Assembly: GCF_965229315.1 (NCBI RefSeq)
Contig: NZ_CBDDJA010000002.1
Coordinates: 1,922,001-1,986,000, forward strand
DNA from: Pelomonas sp965229315
GTDB lineage: Bacteria; Pseudomonadota; Gammaproteobacteria; Burkholderiales; Burkholderiaceae_C
DNA length: 64,000 nt
Reading direction: 5' to 3'
Shown in pieces: positions 43,565-51,572 of this stretch (position 1 is its first letter; each line of letters opens with the position of its first letter). Below the pieces are notes generated by a model. That model worked only from the letters and a program-made list of their open reading frames with translations, did no database searches and was not told the origin of the DNA. The position numbers and the translations under genes are program-made.

Positions 43565-45721
43565 TTACTCAGCGGCGGCTTCAGGGGCCGGCGCAGCAAC
43601 AGGCGCTGGCGCTGGCGCGGGCGCGGCGTCACGGTCGATCAATGCCTTCATGGACAGCTTGATGCGACCCTTCTCATCCGTCTCCAGCACCTTGACCTTG
43701 ACGATCTGGCCTTCGCTCAGGAAGTCCGTGACCTTCTCGACGCGCTGGTGCGCGATCTGGCTGATGTGCAGCAGGCCATCCTTGCCGGGCAGCAGGTTCA
43801 CAAGTGCACCGAAGTCCAGGATCTTGACGATGGGGCCTTCGTAGACCTTGCCGATTTCCACTTCGGCGGTGATCTCGGCGATGCGCTTCTTGGCCAGTTC
43901 GGCCTTCTCGCCGTCGGTCGAGGCGATGGTGATGGTGCCGTCTTCGCCGATGTCGATCGTGGTGCCGGTCTCTTCGGTCAGCGCGCGGATGGTGGCGCCG
44001 CCCTTGCCGATCACGTCACGGATCTTTTCCGGGTTGATCTTCATCGTGTACAGGCGCGGCGCGAAGTCGCTGACTTCGGTGTTCGCCGTGGCCATCGCGC
44101 CGACCATCACGCCCAGGATGTGCAGGCGGGCTTCCTTGGCTTGCGCCAGGGCGACCTGCATGATTTCCTTGGTGATGCCCTGGATCTTGATGTCCATCTG
44201 CAGCGCGGTGATGCCGGTCGTCGTGCCGGCCACCTTGAAGTCCATGTCGCCGAGGTGGTCCTCGTCACCCAGGATGTCGGTCAGCACGGCGAAGCGGTTG
44301 CCGTCCTTGATCAGGCCCATGGCGATGCCGGCCACGTGGGCCTTCATCGGCACACCGGCGTCCATCAGTGCCAGGCAGCCGCCGCACACCGAAGCCATCG
44401 ACGAAGAGCCATTGGATTCGGTGATTTCCGAGACCAGGCGCACCGAGTACGGGAAGTCTTCCTTGCTCGGCAGTGCGGCGATCAACGCGCGCTTGGCGAG
44501 GCGGCCATGGCCGATTTCGCGGCGCTTGGGGCTGCCCACGCGACCCGTCTCGCCGGTGGCGAAGGGGGGCATGTTGTAGTGCATCATGAAGCTGTCGGTG
44601 AACTCGCCGGCCAGCGCGTCGATGCGCTGCGCGTCGCGGTCCGTGCCCAGCGTCGCGATGACCAGGGCCTGCGTCTCGCCACGGGTGAACAGCGCCGAGC
44701 CATGGGTGCGCGGCAGCACGCCGTTGCGGATCTCGATGGGGCGCACGGTGCGGGTGTCGCGACCGTCGATGCGCGGCTCGCCAGCCAGGATCTGGCCACG
44801 CACGATGCCGGCCTCGATCTCGAACAGCAGGCCCTCGACCTCGACCTTGTCGAACTCGACGCCATCGGCCTTCAGTGCGGCGAAGACGTTGGACGTCACG
44901 GTGCGGCAGGCTTGCGTGCGGGCCTGCTTGGAGCGGATCTGGTAGGCCGCCTTCAGGCCTTCTTCGGCCAGGCCCTTGACCTTGGCAATGAACGGCTCGT
45001 TCTTGGCCGGCGCGGTCCAGTTCCAGGCCGGCTTGGCGGCATCGCGCACGAGGTCGTTGATCGCGGCGATGGCGATGTTGCCCTGCTCGTGGCCGTAGAC
45101 CACGGCGCCCAGCATGATTTCTTCCGACAGGCCGACGGCCTCGGACTCGACCATCAGCACGGCGGCTTGCGTGCCGGCGACGATCAGGTCCATCTGGCTG
45201 TTGGCCAGCTCGGTCTTGCCCGGGTTCAGGATGTATTCGCCGTTGACATAGCCCACGCGCGCGGCGCCGATGGGACCGTTGAACGGGATGCCGGAGATGG
45301 CCAGCGCGGCGGACGTGCCGATCATGGCGGCGATGTCGGCCTGCACTTCAGGGTTCAGGCTCAGCACGTGCACGACGACCTGGACTTCGTTGAAGAAGCC
45401 TTCCGGGAACAGCGGGCGGATCGGGCGGTCGATCAGGCGGCTGGTCAGCGTCTCCAGCTCGCTCGGGCGGCCTTCACGCTTGAAGAAGCTGCCAGGGATC
45501 TTGCCGGCGGCGTAGGTCTTCTCGATGTAGTCGACGGTCAGCGGAAAGAAATCCTGGCCGGCCTTGGCTTCCGTCTTCGCGACCACGGTGGCCAGCACCA
45601 CGGTGCCTTCGATGCTCACCAGCACGGCGCCGGTTGACTGGCGGGCGATCTCGCCGGTCTCGAGCGTGACCTGGTGGTTGCCCCACTGGAAGCTCTTGGT
45701 GACCTTGTTGAACAAACTCAT
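43565..45721 (-). CDS. pnp: Polyribonucleotide nucleotidyltransferase (PNPase)
   Basis: This 718-residue phosphorolytic 3'-5' exoribonuclease is read from MSLFNKVTKSFQWG; AGGAG is six bases before this ATG and directly abuts the ATG two codons earlier. Two RNase PH domains, the helical linker, a KH domain with VIGKGGATIRALTEETG and an S1 domain with VKILDFGALVNLLPGKDGLLHISQI follow in the usual order, then an Ala/Pro tail. It works in mRNA decay and the degradosome. The 220-base leader after rpsO has a strong hairpin that may be the RNase III site for autoregulation. Confidence 0.96.
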   Translation of the reverse strand: MSLFNKVTKSFQWGNHQVTLETGEIARQSTGAVLVSIEGTVVLATVVAKTEAKAGQDFFPLTVDYIEKTYAAGKIPGSFFKREGRPSELETLTSRLIDRPIRPLFPEGFFNEVQVVVHVLSLNPEVQADIAAMIGTSAALAISGIPFNGPIGAARVGYVNGEYILNPGKTELANSQMDLIVAGTQAAVLMVESEAVGLSEEIMLGAVVYGHEQGNIAIAAINDLVRDAAKPAWNWTAPAKNEPFIAKVKGLAEEGLKAAYQIRSKQARTQACRTVTSNVFAALKADGVEFDKVEVEGLLFEIEAGIVRGQILAGEPRIDGRDTRTVRPIEIRNGVLPRTHGSALFTRGETQALVIATLGTDRDAQRIDALAGEFTDSFMMHYNMPPFATGETGRVGSPKRREIGHGRLAKRALIAALPSKEDFPYSVRLVSEITESNGSSSMASVCGGCLALMDAGVPMKAHVAGIAMGLIKDGNRFAVLTDILGDEDHLGDMDFKVAGTTTGITALQMDIKIQGITKEIMQVALAQAKEARLHILGVMVGAMATANTEVSDFAPRLYTMKINPEKIRDVIGKGGATIRALTEETGTTIDIGEDGTITIASTDGEKAELAKKRIAEITAEVEIGKVYEGPIVKILDFGALVNLLPGKDGLLHISQIAHQRVEKVTDFLSEGQIVKVKVLETDEKGRIKLSMKALIDRDAAPAPAPAPVAAPAPEAAAE

Positions 45722-45808
45722 GCTCATCTCCTGGTTGATGGACGACGCTGTCACACGACGGCGGCGTCAGGGAAAACCGGGGAACGATGCTGGGTTTGGC
45801 TGCGATGC

Positions 45809-45844
45809 CATTCCAACGAGACTCGATCGAGTCGCCTTGGAATG
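45809..45844 (-). promoter_or_regulatory. pnp leader hairpin (possible RNase III processing site)
   Basis: CATTCCAA (45809-45816) pairs with TTGGAATG (45837-45844) around a self-complementary core, GACTCGATCGAGTC (45820-45833), with a 3x3 internal loop between. The result is about 15 pairs of double-stranded RNA, 88 bases before pnp. In E. coli a leader hairpin cut by RNase III underlies PNPase autoregulation; here the role is inferred from position and shape. Confidence 0.6.
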
Positions 45845-45883
45845 ACACATCGATGCCACGTCAGCCTGGCTCCGCGGTAGATG

Positions 45884-45923
45884 GACAAAGAGCCTGTACT
45901 GGGCTTGAGGACCAGACAGGCTC
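45884..45923 (-). terminator. Intrinsic terminator between rpsO and pnp
   Basis: On the minus strand GAGCCTGT (45923-45916) pairs with ACAGGCTC (45897-45890), an 8-bp stem with an 18-base loop followed by TTTGT. It lies 18 bases after the rpsO stop and should end part of the rpsO transcripts, the remainder reading into pnp. Confidence 0.65.
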
Positions 45924-45941
45924 CATGTCGGATGGGGCGAA

Positions 45942-46211
45942 TTACTTGCGCAGGCCGAGCTTGCCGATCAGCGCGACGTAGCGGCTGGAATCGATGCGCT
46001 TCAGGTAGGCGAGCAGGCTCTTGCGGGTGTTGACCATCTTCAGCAGGCCGCGACGGCCGTGATGGTCCTTGGCGTGCGTCTTGAAGTGGGGCGTCAGCGC
46101 GTTGATGCGGGCGGTCAGCAGGGCGACCTGGACTTCAGGGCTGCCGGTGTCATTGGCGCTGCGCGCGTTGGTCTTGACGATTTCGGCCTTGTTCAGATCG
46201 GCGACGGACAT
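45942..46211 (-). CDS. rpsO: 30S ribosomal protein S15
   Basis: This 89-residue protein is read from MSVADLNKAEIVKTN. The S15 signature HAKDHHGRRGLLKMVNTRKSLLAYLKR is complete. It binds 16S rRNA early in small-subunit assembly. The 165-base leader between its promoter and start codon has a stem CGGTTTCC/GGAAACCG and others, which could serve autoregulation by S15 as in other bacteria. An upstream in-frame ATG (MENNMSV) is less favoured. Confidence 0.97.
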   Translation of the reverse strand: MSVADLNKAEIVKTNARSANDTGSPEVQVALLTARINALTPHFKTHAKDHHGRRGLLKMVNTRKSLLAYLKRIDSSRYVALIGKLGLRK

Positions 46212-46385
46212 GTTGTTTTCCAAAAGGTTTCGGAAGTCCGGCCGGGCAAGACGCGTTCAAGGCGCTGCCGCAGACGGTTTCCGGGGTTGACTTGCGGACA
46301 CGGGGGAAACCGCCCCGAGCCGTGCTGGTACCGCTCAACTCGCGCTGAGCGTTCTGTTCTGCGCCGTGAAGCGCAAAACCTGCGG

Positions 46386-46415
46386 ATTCTAGCGCAAAGC
46401 CAGACCCGGCCCCAA
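46386..46415 (-). promoter_or_regulatory. rpsO promoter
   Basis: Read on the minus strand, -35 TTGGGG (46415-46410) and -10 TAGAAT (46391-46386) are separated by 18 bases. Transcription would start near 46379, giving a leader of about 165 bases. The rest of the 400-base gap between rpsO and the heat-shock gene holds the leader stems and the heat-shock promoter on the other strand; no further gene is seen. Confidence 0.65.
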
Positions 46416-46525
46416 CCACAACGGGTCAGGCGTGCGGACATGCGGCCAGCCGCCCCGGCTTTCAAGAGCGCGAAGCGCCCTGCCCTGCGAATGCGTGACT
46501 TCTCTGCTCAGCGGCGGCAAAGGGT

Positions 46526-46553
46526 CTTGAAGCGCTGCGGCATCGCCACATCT
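46526..46553 (+). promoter_or_regulatory. Sigma32-like heat-shock promoter
   Basis: CTTGAA (46526-46531), a 14-base spacer and CCACATCT (46546-46553) match the heat-shock sigma factor pattern CTTGAA-N14-CCCATnT with one difference. The predicted start gives a leader of about 50 bases for the Hsp20 gene. Confidence 0.72.
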
Positions 46554-46564
46554 GCCGGTCATCG

Positions 46565-46611
46565 GGTGCTGCTCCCGACCGGTTCAGCAGCGCAACCACT
46601 GGAGTTTCACC
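46565..46611 (+). promoter_or_regulatory. Candidate RNA thermometer covering the hsp20 ribosome-binding site
   Basis: GGTGCTGCTCC (46565-46575) can pair with GGAGTTTCACC (46601-46611), which contains the Shine-Dalgarno GGAG and ends at the ATG. The helix is GGTG/CACC and CTCC/GGAG around a weak 3x3 internal loop with a G-U pair. The CTGCTCC anti-Shine-Dalgarno is close to the ROSE consensus U(U/C)GCU. Melting at high temperature would free the ribosome-binding site. Function is inferred. Confidence 0.5.
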
Positions 46612-47007
46612 ATGTTCTACCTGACCCATCCCCGCCATGTTGCCCGCGTCCTGCGCCAGTTCGATGCCGACACCAACACCGCCCGCACGCCGGCCCTGGA
46701 CGTGAGCGAAGACGACAAGGCGTATCGCGTGACGGTCGACATGCCCGGCGTCGTCAAGGAAGCAGTCAAGGTGCGCATCGACGGCCGCCGCGTGAGCATC
46801 GAGACCGCCAGCGAGGAAGTCGTCGCACCGACCGACGGTTCCCGCGTGCTCTACCGCGAACGCCGGGCTGCCAGCTACGCCCGCAGCTTCTCACTGCCGG
46901 CCGAGATCGACCAGGGCCAGTCGCAAGCCCGCTTCGAGAACGGGGTGCTGACGCTCAACCTCACCAAGCGCATCGCCGAGAACGGCGGCCAGCTGACGGT
47001 CAACTAA
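46612..47007 (+). CDS. Small heat-shock protein, Hsp20/alpha-crystallin family
   Basis: This 131-residue chaperone has a short N-terminal arm (MFYLTHPRHVARVLRQF), an alpha-crystallin domain from about residue 37 to 128 (VTVDMPGVVKEAVKVRIDG through SFSLPAEIDQGQSQARFENGVLTLNL), and almost no C-terminal tail; the usual IxI motif is not clear. It should hold unfolding proteins in a refoldable state. Control is probably double, through a sigma32-type promoter and a leader thermometer. Its stop overlaps the convergent tsaD stop by three bases. Confidence 0.92.
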   Translation: MFYLTHPRHVARVLRQFDADTNTARTPALDVSEDDKAYRVTVDMPGVVKEAVKVRIDGRRVSIETASEEVVAPTDGSRVLYRERRAASYARSFSLPAEIDQGQSQARFENGVLTLNLTKRIAENGGQLTVN

Positions 47008-48047
47008 GCCGCCCCAAGCTCCCAGCGCGGACGGACTTCAAAGCCGCCGTCCTGCCTGGGGTGGGCCATGCCGCGCTGCACACGCAGCGCGGCGGCCATC
47101 GCGATCATGGCGCCGTTGTCGGTGCACAGCGACAGCTCGGGATAGTGCACACGCACGCCCCGCTTCGCGCAGACGGCATTCAGCTGCTCGCGCAGCTTGG
47201 CGTTGGCGCCGACGCCACCCGCGACGACGAGGCGCTTCAAGCCCGTTTCCTTCAACGCCAGCAGCGACTTCTTGACGAGCACCTCGACGATGGCTGCCTG
47301 AGTCGATGCAGCCAGGTCAGCCCGGGTCTGCTCGCACGGCGAGTCACCCATCTTCTTCACCTGCGTCAGCACCGCCGTCTTCAGGCCGGCGAAGCTGAAA
47401 TCCGGTCTGCCGCTGTGCAGCAGCGGGCGCGGCAGCGCGTACGCCTCGGGGTTGCCAAACTCCGCCATGCGCGCCAGGTGCGGGCCACCGGGATACGGCA
47501 GGCCCAGCAGCTTGGCGCTCTTGTCGAAGGCCTCGCCGGCGGCATCGTCGATGGTCTCGCCGAGGATGTCGTACGAGCCCACGTCGTCCACACGCATCAA
47601 CTGCGTGTGCCCGCCGCTGACCAGCAGCGCGACGAACGGGAACTCCGGCGGGTCGGCCGACAGGAAGGGCGACAGCAGATGCCCCTCCAGGTGATGGATG
47701 GGCAGCGCCGGCACCGCCAGCGCAGCGGCCAGCGACACGGCCACGCCGGCGCCCACGAGCAACGCGCCCGCGAGTCCGGGGCCTTGTGTGTAGGCAATCA
47801 AGTCGATGTCATGCAGCGCCAAGCCGGCCTGCGTCAGCACCTCGCGCGTCAGCGGCAGCACACGGCGCACATGGTCGCGTGAGGCCAGCTCGGGCACGAC
47901 GCCACCATAGGCCTGGTGCATGGCAATCTGGCTATGCAGCGCCTGCGCGAGCAGCTTCGGCGGTGCATCACCGTTCACCTCGACAAGCGCTACCCCGGTC
48001 TCGTCGCAAGAGGATTCGAAACCCAGGATGCGCGCGGCTTGGTTCAC
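47004..48047 (-). CDS. tsaD: tRNA N6-adenosine threonylcarbamoyltransferase TsaD
   Basis: This 347-residue ASKHA-fold enzyme makes the t6A base of ANN-decoding tRNAs with TsaB and TsaE. It is read from a GTG (VNQAARILGFESSCDET) with AAGGAAGG before it. The metal-binding histidines lie in PIHHLEGHLLSP, and VVAGGVGANAKLREQL and the acidic DNGAMIA are in place. The GTG overlaps the fdx stop by four bases, so it is translationally coupled to the ISC operon, an unusual companion for a tRNA-modification gene. Confidence 0.94.
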   Translation of the reverse strand: MNQAARILGFESSCDETGVALVEVNGDAPPKLLAQALHSQIAMHQAYGGVVPELASRDHVRRVLPLTREVLTQAGLALHDIDLIAYTQGPGLAGALLVGAGVAVSLAAALAVPALPIHHLEGHLLSPFLSADPPEFPFVALLVSGGHTQLMRVDDVGSYDILGETIDDAAGEAFDKSAKLLGLPYPGGPHLARMAEFGNPEAYALPRPLLHSGRPDFSFAGLKTAVLTQVKKMGDSPCEQTRADLAASTQAAIVEVLVKKSLLALKETGLKRLVVAGGVGANAKLREQLNAVCAKRGVRVHYPELSLCTDNGAMIAMAAALRVQRGMAHPRQDGGFEVRPRWELGAA

Positions 48048-48382
48048 TGGCCTTCCTTGGCGTGGTTGATCGAGTACTTGGGGATTTCGACCGTGACATC
48101 CTGCTGGCGCAGCAGCGCCTGGCAGGACAGGCGCGAGTCCGGCTCCAGCCCCCAGGCGCGGTCGAGCATGTCTTCCTCGTCCTCTTCCATCTCGCTCAGC
48201 GAACGGCCGCCCTCGCGGACGATGACGTGGCAGGTCGTGCACGCGCAGACCTGGTCGCAGGCGTGCTCGATGGGGATGTCGTGGGCCAGCAGCGCTTCGC
48301 AGATCGACGTGCCAGGCTCGGCAGTGATGCTGGCGCCGTCGGGGCAGTACTCGGCGTGCGGGAGGATCTTGATGACGGGCAT
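48044..48382 (-). CDS. fdx: ISC-type [2Fe-2S] ferredoxin
   Basis: This 112-residue adrenodoxin-like ferredoxin has its cluster cysteines in HACDQVCACTTCHV plus a fourth in DSRLSCQALL. It passes electrons to the ISC assembly machine. It lies 13 bases after hscA and is followed directly by tsaD. Length and motif match Fdx of the ISC operon. Confidence 0.95.
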   Translation of the reverse strand: MPVIKILPHAEYCPDGASITAEPGTSICEALLAHDIPIEHACDQVCACTTCHVIVREGGRSLSEMEEDEEDMLDRAWGLEPDSRLSCQALLRQQDVTVEIPKYSINHAKEGQ

Positions 48383-48395
48383 GTCTTTTGTTCTC

Positions 48396-50252
48396 TCAAA
48401 GGGCCGAGACGTTGCGGCCGGTCAGCGCGCGGGCGATGGAGCGGTTCATGCGCTCGGCGGCAAAGCCTTCGGTCGCTTGCGCCAGAGCCTTCACGGCGGC
48501 ATCGATGGCGTCGGCATCGCCGTCCATCCTCGCCAGTGCCAGCAGCTGCGATTCGAGCGCCTCGCGCTCGGCTGGCGGCAGCAGGTCGCCATCGGCAGCC
48601 AGCGCACTGCGCGTGGCGAGCACCATGCGCTCGGCCTCGACCCGCGCCTCGCGCAGCTTGCGCGCGGCCATGTCGACCTCGGCGCTGGCAAAGCCGTCCT
48701 TCAGCATGCTGGCGATCTCGTCGTCGCCCAGGCCGTAGCTGGGCTTGACGGTGACGGCGGCCTGCACACCCGAGGTCAGCTCCTCGGCAGACACGTTGAG
48801 CAGCCCGTCGGCATCGACCTGGAAGCTGACGCGGATGCGCGCCGCACCGGCGGTCATCGGCGGGATGCCGCGCAGCTCGAAGCGCGCGAGGGAGCGGCAT
48901 TCGCTGACCAGCTCGCGCTCGCCCTGCACGATGTGCACGGCCAACGCGGTCTGGCCGTCCTTGAAGGTCGTGAAGTCCTGCGCCTTGGCCACCGGGATGG
49001 TCGAGTTGCGCTCGATGACGCGCTCGACCAGTCCACCCATGGTCTCCAACCCCAGCGACAACGGGATCACGTCCAGCAGCAGGATCTCGCCGTCGGCCGC
49101 ATTGCCGGCCAGCTGGTTCGCCTGGACGGCCGCGCCCAACGCGACGACTTCATCGGGGTTCAGGTTGGTCAGGACCCTGGACTGACCATCCGGGCCAAAC
49201 AGTTCGCCAACGGCGCGGCGCACCACGGGCATGCGCGTGGAGCCGCCGACCATGACGGCGCCCTGCACGTCCGCGGCCTTGACCTTGGCGTCGCGCAGCA
49301 CGCGCTTCACGGCGGACAGCGTCTTGGTGATCAGCGGTTGGGCGAGTTCTTCGAATTGAGCTCGCGTGACGGCCACGCGCAACTCGCCGCTGTCGAGCGC
49401 GGCGAACAGCTCGGTCGAGTCGGCATCCGACAGCGCTTCCTTGGCGGCGCGTGCGGCGACGAGGACAGCGCGCTTGTCGTGAGCCGATGCGACGGCGCGG
49501 CCGCCCAGCGCCCAGTCGGCCAGCGCGCGGTCGAAGTCGTCACCGCCCAGAGCCGCGTCGCCGCCGGTCGCGACGACTTCGAACACACCGCGCGTCAGGC
49601 GCAGCAGCGAGATGTCGAAGGTACCGCCACCCAGGTCGTAGACCGCGTAGAGACCTTCGCTGGCGTTGTCCAGGCCGTAGGCAATGGCCGCCGCCGTGGG
49701 CTCGTTGATGAGGCGCAACACCTTGAGACCGGCCAGCTCGGCGGCGTCCTTGGTCGCCTGGCGCTGCGCGTCGTCGAAGTAGGCCGGCACCGTGATGACG
49801 GCGCCGAACAAGTCGTCGGCAAAGCTGTCCTCGGCGCGGAAGCGCAACGTGGCGAGGATCTCGGCAGACACCTCGACGGGGCTCTTCACGCCGTCGCGCG
49901 TGGCGATGGCCAGCATGCCGGGGCGGTCTTCGAAGCGGTACGGCAGCTGGCCGCGGTGGGCCACGTCGGCCAGGCCACGGCCCATGAAGCGCTTGACCGA
50001 GACGATGGTGTTCTCGGGGTCTTCGGCCTGGGCGGCCAGCGCATCGGCGCCGATCTGGCGCCGGCCTTCAGGCAGGTAGCGCACGGCGGACGGCAGGATC
50101 ACACGGCCTTGTTCGTCAGGCAGGCATTCGGCCACACCATGGCGGACGGCGGCGACGAGGGAATGGGTCGTGCCGAGGTCGATGCCGACGGCGATGCGGC
50201 GCTGGTGCGGGTCGGGCGAGGCGCCGGGTTCGGAGATCTGAAGCAGGGCCAT
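48396..50252 (-). CDS. hscA: Hsp70-type chaperone HscA
   Basis: This 618-residue ATP-dependent chaperone of iron-sulfur assembly has an N-terminal actin-like ATPase with AVGIDLGTTHSLVAAVR and VYDLGGGTFDISLL, then a substrate-binding domain from about residue 385. It recognises the LPPVK motif of IscU, which is present in the IscU encoded upstream. It is preceded by hscB with a 3-base gap. Confidence 0.95.
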   Translation of the reverse strand: MALLQISEPGASPDPHQRRIAVGIDLGTTHSLVAAVRHGVAECLPDEQGRVILPSAVRYLPEGRRQIGADALAAQAEDPENTIVSVKRFMGRGLADVAHRGQLPYRFEDRPGMLAIATRDGVKSPVEVSAEILATLRFRAEDSFADDLFGAVITVPAYFDDAQRQATKDAAELAGLKVLRLINEPTAAAIAYGLDNASEGLYAVYDLGGGTFDISLLRLTRGVFEVVATGGDAALGGDDFDRALADWALGGRAVASAHDKRAVLVAARAAKEALSDADSTELFAALDSGELRVAVTRAQFEELAQPLITKTLSAVKRVLRDAKVKAADVQGAVMVGGSTRMPVVRRAVGELFGPDGQSRVLTNLNPDEVVALGAAVQANQLAGNAADGEILLLDVIPLSLGLETMGGLVERVIERNSTIPVAKAQDFTTFKDGQTALAVHIVQGERELVSECRSLARFELRGIPPMTAGAARIRVSFQVDADGLLNVSAEELTSGVQAAVTVKPSYGLGDDEIASMLKDGFASAEVDMAARKLREARVEAERMVLATRSALAADGDLLPPAEREALESQLLALARMDGDADAIDAAVKALAQATEGFAAERMNRSIARALTGRNVSAL

Positions 50253-50255
50253 GTT

Positions 50256-50774
50256 TTAGGCGTCTAGCGCGGCGAGGCGCTGGTCGATATCGGCACGGAA
50301 GCGCTGGATGAACATCAGCGCGCGGACCTGGGAGGCGGCAGCGGCAGCGTCGTTGGTTTCGTCGAGCAGATGCTGCACGGTGGTGAGTGCGGTGGCTTCG
50401 GCCTGGGCTGCCTCGTCGTCGAGCGTGGTCAGCGCGGCCTCGCCGTCGGCGTCGTCGAGGGCCTCACGCCATTGCATCTGCTGCATCAGAAAGGCCGCGG
50501 GCATCTGCGTGTTGTTTTCGGCCTGCACCGGCGCGCCACGCAGCTCACACAGGTAGGCCGCGCGCTTGAGTGGGTCGCGCAGGCGCTGGTGGGCTTCGTT
50601 CACCCGCATCGCCCACTGCATGGCAACGCGCTGGGCCGCGGCGCCTTCCGATGCGAAACGGTCGGGGTGGACTTCAGCCTGCAGCGACTTCCAGCGGGCG
50701 TCGACGTCCGCGCGCACCTGGGCCTGCTGTTCAGGCAGGCCGAAGAGCTGGAAGTCGTTGTCGGTGAGGCGCAT
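50256..50774 (-). CDS. hscB: J-domain co-chaperone HscB
   Basis: This 172-residue protein has a J-domain with HPD at residues 36-38 and a C-terminal helical domain for IscU binding. It is read from MRLTDNDFQLFGLP; a TTG six codons upstream is in frame but lies in the T-run of a terminator. No Shine-Dalgarno precedes the ATG, which starts 10 bases after that T-run. It stimulates the ATPase of HscA and delivers IscU. Confidence 0.93.
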   Translation of the reverse strand: MRLTDNDFQLFGLPEQQAQVRADVDARWKSLQAEVHPDRFASEGAAAQRVAMQWAMRVNEAHQRLRDPLKRAAYLCELRGAPVQAENNTQMPAAFLMQQMQWREALDDADGEAALTTLDDEAAQAEATALTTVQHLLDETNDAAAAASQVRALMFIQRFRADIDQRLAALDA

Positions 50775-50784
50775 GGCGGGTTGT

Positions 50785-50815
50785 AAAAGCAAAAGGCGCG
50801 GTTCACACCGCGCCT
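50785..50815 (-). terminator. Intrinsic terminator between iscA and hscB
   Basis: On the minus strand AGGCGCGGT (50815-50807) pairs perfectly with ACCGCGCCT (50802-50794) around a 4-base loop and runs into TTTTGCTTTT. It stands inside the ISC operon, 19 bases after the iscA stop and ten before the hscB start. It should lower expression of hscBA-fdx-tsaD relative to iscRSUA unless read through. Confidence 0.85.
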
Positions 50816-50834
50816 GTCATCGAGTCAGCGAGTT

Positions 50835-51158
50835 TCAGACACGGAAGGACTCGCCGCAGCCGCACTTGTCTTTCTCGCGCGGGTTGCGGAACTTGAAGCC
50901 TTCATTCAGGCCTTCGCGCACGAAGTCGAGTTCGGTGCCGTCGAGGTAGGGCAGGCTCTTGGGGTCGATGAGGATCTTCACCTCATGGCCTTCGAAGATC
51001 ACGTCCTCGGGCGCCACGTCGTCGGCGTATTCGAGCTTGTAGGCCAGGCCCGAGCATCCCGTGGTTTTCACGCCCAGGCGCACGCCCACGCCCTTGCCGC
51101 GCTTGGCGATGTAGCGCTTGACGTGGCGGGCCGCGGCTTCGGTCAGCGTGACGGACAT
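50835..51158 (-). CDS. iscA: A-type iron-sulfur carrier IscA
   Basis: This 107-residue protein is read from MSVTLTEAAARHVKRY. The three metal-binding cysteines are C35 (TTGCSGLAY), C99 and C101 (KCGCGESF), exactly as in E. coli IscA. It delivers [4Fe-4S] clusters to client proteins. It starts five bases after the iscU stop and is followed by the operon's internal terminator. Confidence 0.96.
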   Translation of the reverse strand: MSVTLTEAAARHVKRYIAKRGKGVGVRLGVKTTGCSGLAYKLEYADDVAPEDVIFEGHEVKILIDPKSLPYLDGTELDFVREGLNEGFKFRNPREKDKCGCGESFRV

Positions 51159-51163
51159 ATCGC

Positions 51164-51559
51164 TTAGGCCGTGGTCGCTGCGTGCTTGGCGCGGTAATCG
51201 TCCACCGCGGCCTTGATGGCGTCTTCGGCCAGGATGGAGCAGTGGATCTTGACCGGCGGCAGCGCCAGCTCTTCGGCGATGTGCGTGTTCTTGATCGTCA
51301 GCGCCTCGTCCAGGCTCTTGCCCTTGACCCATTCGGTCACGAGCGAGCTGGAGGCGATGGCCGAGCCGCAGCCGTAGGTCTTGAACTTGGCGTCCTCGAT
51401 GAGGCCGGTCGCCGGGTTCACCTTGATCTGCAGCTTCATCACGTCGCCGCAGGCCGGCGCGCCGACCATGCCGGTGCCGACGTCGTCATCGCCGTTGTCG
51501 AACTTGCCGACGTTGCGGGGGTTTTCGTAGTGGTCCACGACCTTGTCGCTGTATGCCAT
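51164..51559 (-). CDS. iscU: Iron-sulfur scaffold protein IscU
   Basis: This 131-residue scaffold, read from MAYSDKVVDHYENPRN, assembles nascent clusters. Ligand residues C37, D39, C64, H106 and C107 are all present, and the chaperone recognition motif LPPVK is at residues 100-104. It receives sulfur from IscS encoded 13 bases upstream. Confidence 0.97.
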   Translation of the reverse strand: MAYSDKVVDHYENPRNVGKFDNGDDDVGTGMVGAPACGDVMKLQIKVNPATGLIEDAKFKTYGCGSAIASSSLVTEWVKGKSLDEALTIKNTHIAEELALPPVKIHCSILAEDAIKAAVDDYRAKHAATTA

Positions 51560-51572
51560 GTTGTTCTCCTGA

